NCBI GenBank assembly: GCA_910579425.1
Contig: CAJTVL010000156.1
Coordinates: forward strand, 1 to 5,804
DNA length: 5,804 nucleotides
Reading direction: 5' to 3'
DNA from: an uncultured Lachnospiraceae bacterium
GTDB lineage: Bacteria; Bacillota; Clostridia; Lachnospirales; Lachnospiraceae
The notes beneath the pieces were generated by a model, which ran no database searches, had not been told where the DNA came from, and worked only from the letters and a program-made list of their open reading frames with translations. The position numbers and the translations under genes are program-made. Below are positions 5,514 through 5,804 of this stretch, piece after piece; within the stretch, counting starts at the first letter, position 1, and each line of letters starts with the position of its first letter.

Positions 5514-5639
5514 TGGAAAATTATCCCCAATAAACCACAGCCTGACAAGGCAGGGCAGGCCCCGGTGTTCCGGCAGATCGGGGAATCGGGGAGCAGGGAG
5601 GAGGTGAAGATCGGTATGGAATTTGACCGAGGAATATAA
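5514..5639 (+). other. In-frame open extension after the TAG stop of the 201-aa gene
   Basis: The frame of the preceding gene continues past TAG 5511-5513 for 41 sense codons to TAA 5637-5639. The translation contains A-P-V-F-R-Q-I-G-E-S-G-S-R-E-E-V-K-I-G and ends M-E-F-D-R-G-I, with ordinary amino-acid content. Its last seven codons correspond to the micro-ORF at 2908-2931. This may be the former C-terminus of the 201-aa protein, the decayed end of another gene, or non-coding sequence that happens to be open. GC-rich inverted repeats are also present (CCCCG 5562-5566 with CGGGG about 14 bases later), without a T-tract, so I do not call a terminator. Confidence 0.3.
5616..5639 (+). CDS. 7-codon micro-ORF M-E-F-D-R-G-I at the start of leader 3
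   Basis: It is the counterpart of M-K-F-D-R-G-S at 2908-2931 and lies at the same place relative to GCATGGAG and the hairpins. It has a good ribosome site, GGAGGAGG (5597-5604), 11 bases upstream, slightly further than ideal. Here the frame is also open upstream back to the TAG of the 201-aa gene. It can therefore be read as a free leader peptide or as the tail of a longer protein. Confidence 0.3.
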   Translation: MEFDRGI

Positions 5640-5652
5640 ATAAAGCACCTTT

Positions 5653-5751
5653 GCATGGAGCAATAAACTGTTCGGACTTCTATTGAGAGAGCGGGGGCGG
5701 CTCTGACCGACAGAGGGGTCGCAATATTAAAATTGTGGAGGATTAAAGGTA
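5653..5751 (+). promoter_or_regulatory. Structured leader 3, upstream of the gene starting at 5752
   Basis: It is the closest relative of leader 1. GCATGGAG (5653-5660) and TCGGACTT (5672-5679) are identical to 2944-2951 and 2963-2970. Hairpin A pairs CTGTTC (5668-5673) with GAGCGG (5689-5694) through two G-U pairs, and CTT (5677-5679) with GAG (5685-5687). The internal loop GGA and the 5-base apical loop keep the same sizes as in leader 1. Hairpin B pairs CTCTG (5701-5705) with CAGAG (5711-5715) around ACCGA, and GCGG (5697-5700) with TCGC (5719-5722). GGAGG (5737-5741) lies ten bases before ATG 5752. Confidence 0.5.
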
Positions 5752-5804
5752 ATGAGCATTAGTGGAATTGGAACTTCACACTATCCTGCATGGCAGGAAG
5801 CGGG
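5752..5804 (+). CDS. Start of a further MS[VI]xGIG family gene (3' end outside window)
   Basis: Seventeen whole codons are visible: M-S-I-S-G-I-G-T-S-H-Y-P-A-W-Q-E-A. This matches the N-termini at 3049 (MSVNGIG, P-A-W) and 4385 (MSVNGIG, Y-P). Compared with those genes several codons differ at third positions (GGAATT against GGAATA, GGA against GGG), so the peptide is kept while the DNA has drifted. The start is supported by GGAGG ten bases upstream and by the shared leader. The body of the protein is not visible. Confidence 0.75.
   Translation, partial: MSISGIGTSHYPAWQEA

Noticed and set aside
5540..5590. GC-rich inverted repeats after the 201-aa gene as a terminator.
   Set aside because: Stems are short and there is no T-tract after them; the region also reads open in frame with the preceding gene.
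1..5804. CRISPR arrays, tRNA or rRNA genes, insertion sequences.
   Set aside because: I see no regularly spaced repeats longer than the short operator pairs, no cloverleaf-like sequences, and no transposase or terminal inverted repeats.

Overview
The window looks like an accessory region of a Gram-positive Clostridia genome, most likely a Lachnospiraceae-type gut anaerobe. The evidence is strong GGAGG-type ribosome binding sites, an AgrA/AgrC-type LytTR two-component pair, mid-range base composition and the style of the proteins. No marker gene fixes the taxon, so this is an inference.

Layout: 1-320 is the C-terminal part of a short-chain dehydrogenase, closed by a long hairpin at 361-399. 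Bases 321-679 hold no convincing gene. They contain a cluster of hairpins (434-519), then two direct-repeat pairs (526-555 and 577-606). Each pair is two 9-bp half sites separated by 12 bp, the geometry bound by LytTR regulators. Bases 680-1384 encode a LytTR response regulator with no well-placed standard start codon. An AgrC-like GHKL histidine kinase (1396-2808, TTG start) follows 11 bp later.

Bases 2805-3048 hold small ORFs and gene remnants, including an 11-codon ORF overlapping the kinase stop and an 18-codon fragment that resembles the first residues of a ParA/MinD ATPase. They end in a structured leader. Then come the unrecognised proteins: 3049-4284 (411 aa), 4385-4882 (165 aa), 4908-5513 (201 aa) and the first 17 codons of another at 5752-5804.

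The main discovery candidate is a cassette pattern. Three of the four unknown genes (3049, 4385, 5752) begin with the same N-terminal motif, M-S-[VI]-[NS]-G-I-G followed by an aromatic residue and proline, and are then unrelated wherever I can compare them. Each is preceded by a related leader: a hairpin with TCTG and CAGA arms, then GGGG, an A/T-rich stretch and GGAGG 9-10 bases before ATG. The leaders of 3049 and 5752 match over about 140 bp, including a second hairpin kept by wobble pairs and a 7-codon micro-ORF M-[KE]-F-D-R-G-x. A conserved 5' module joined to variable bodies, next to an Agr-like sensor, suggests a diversified protein family controlled by that system. The control link and all functions of the unknown proteins are inference.
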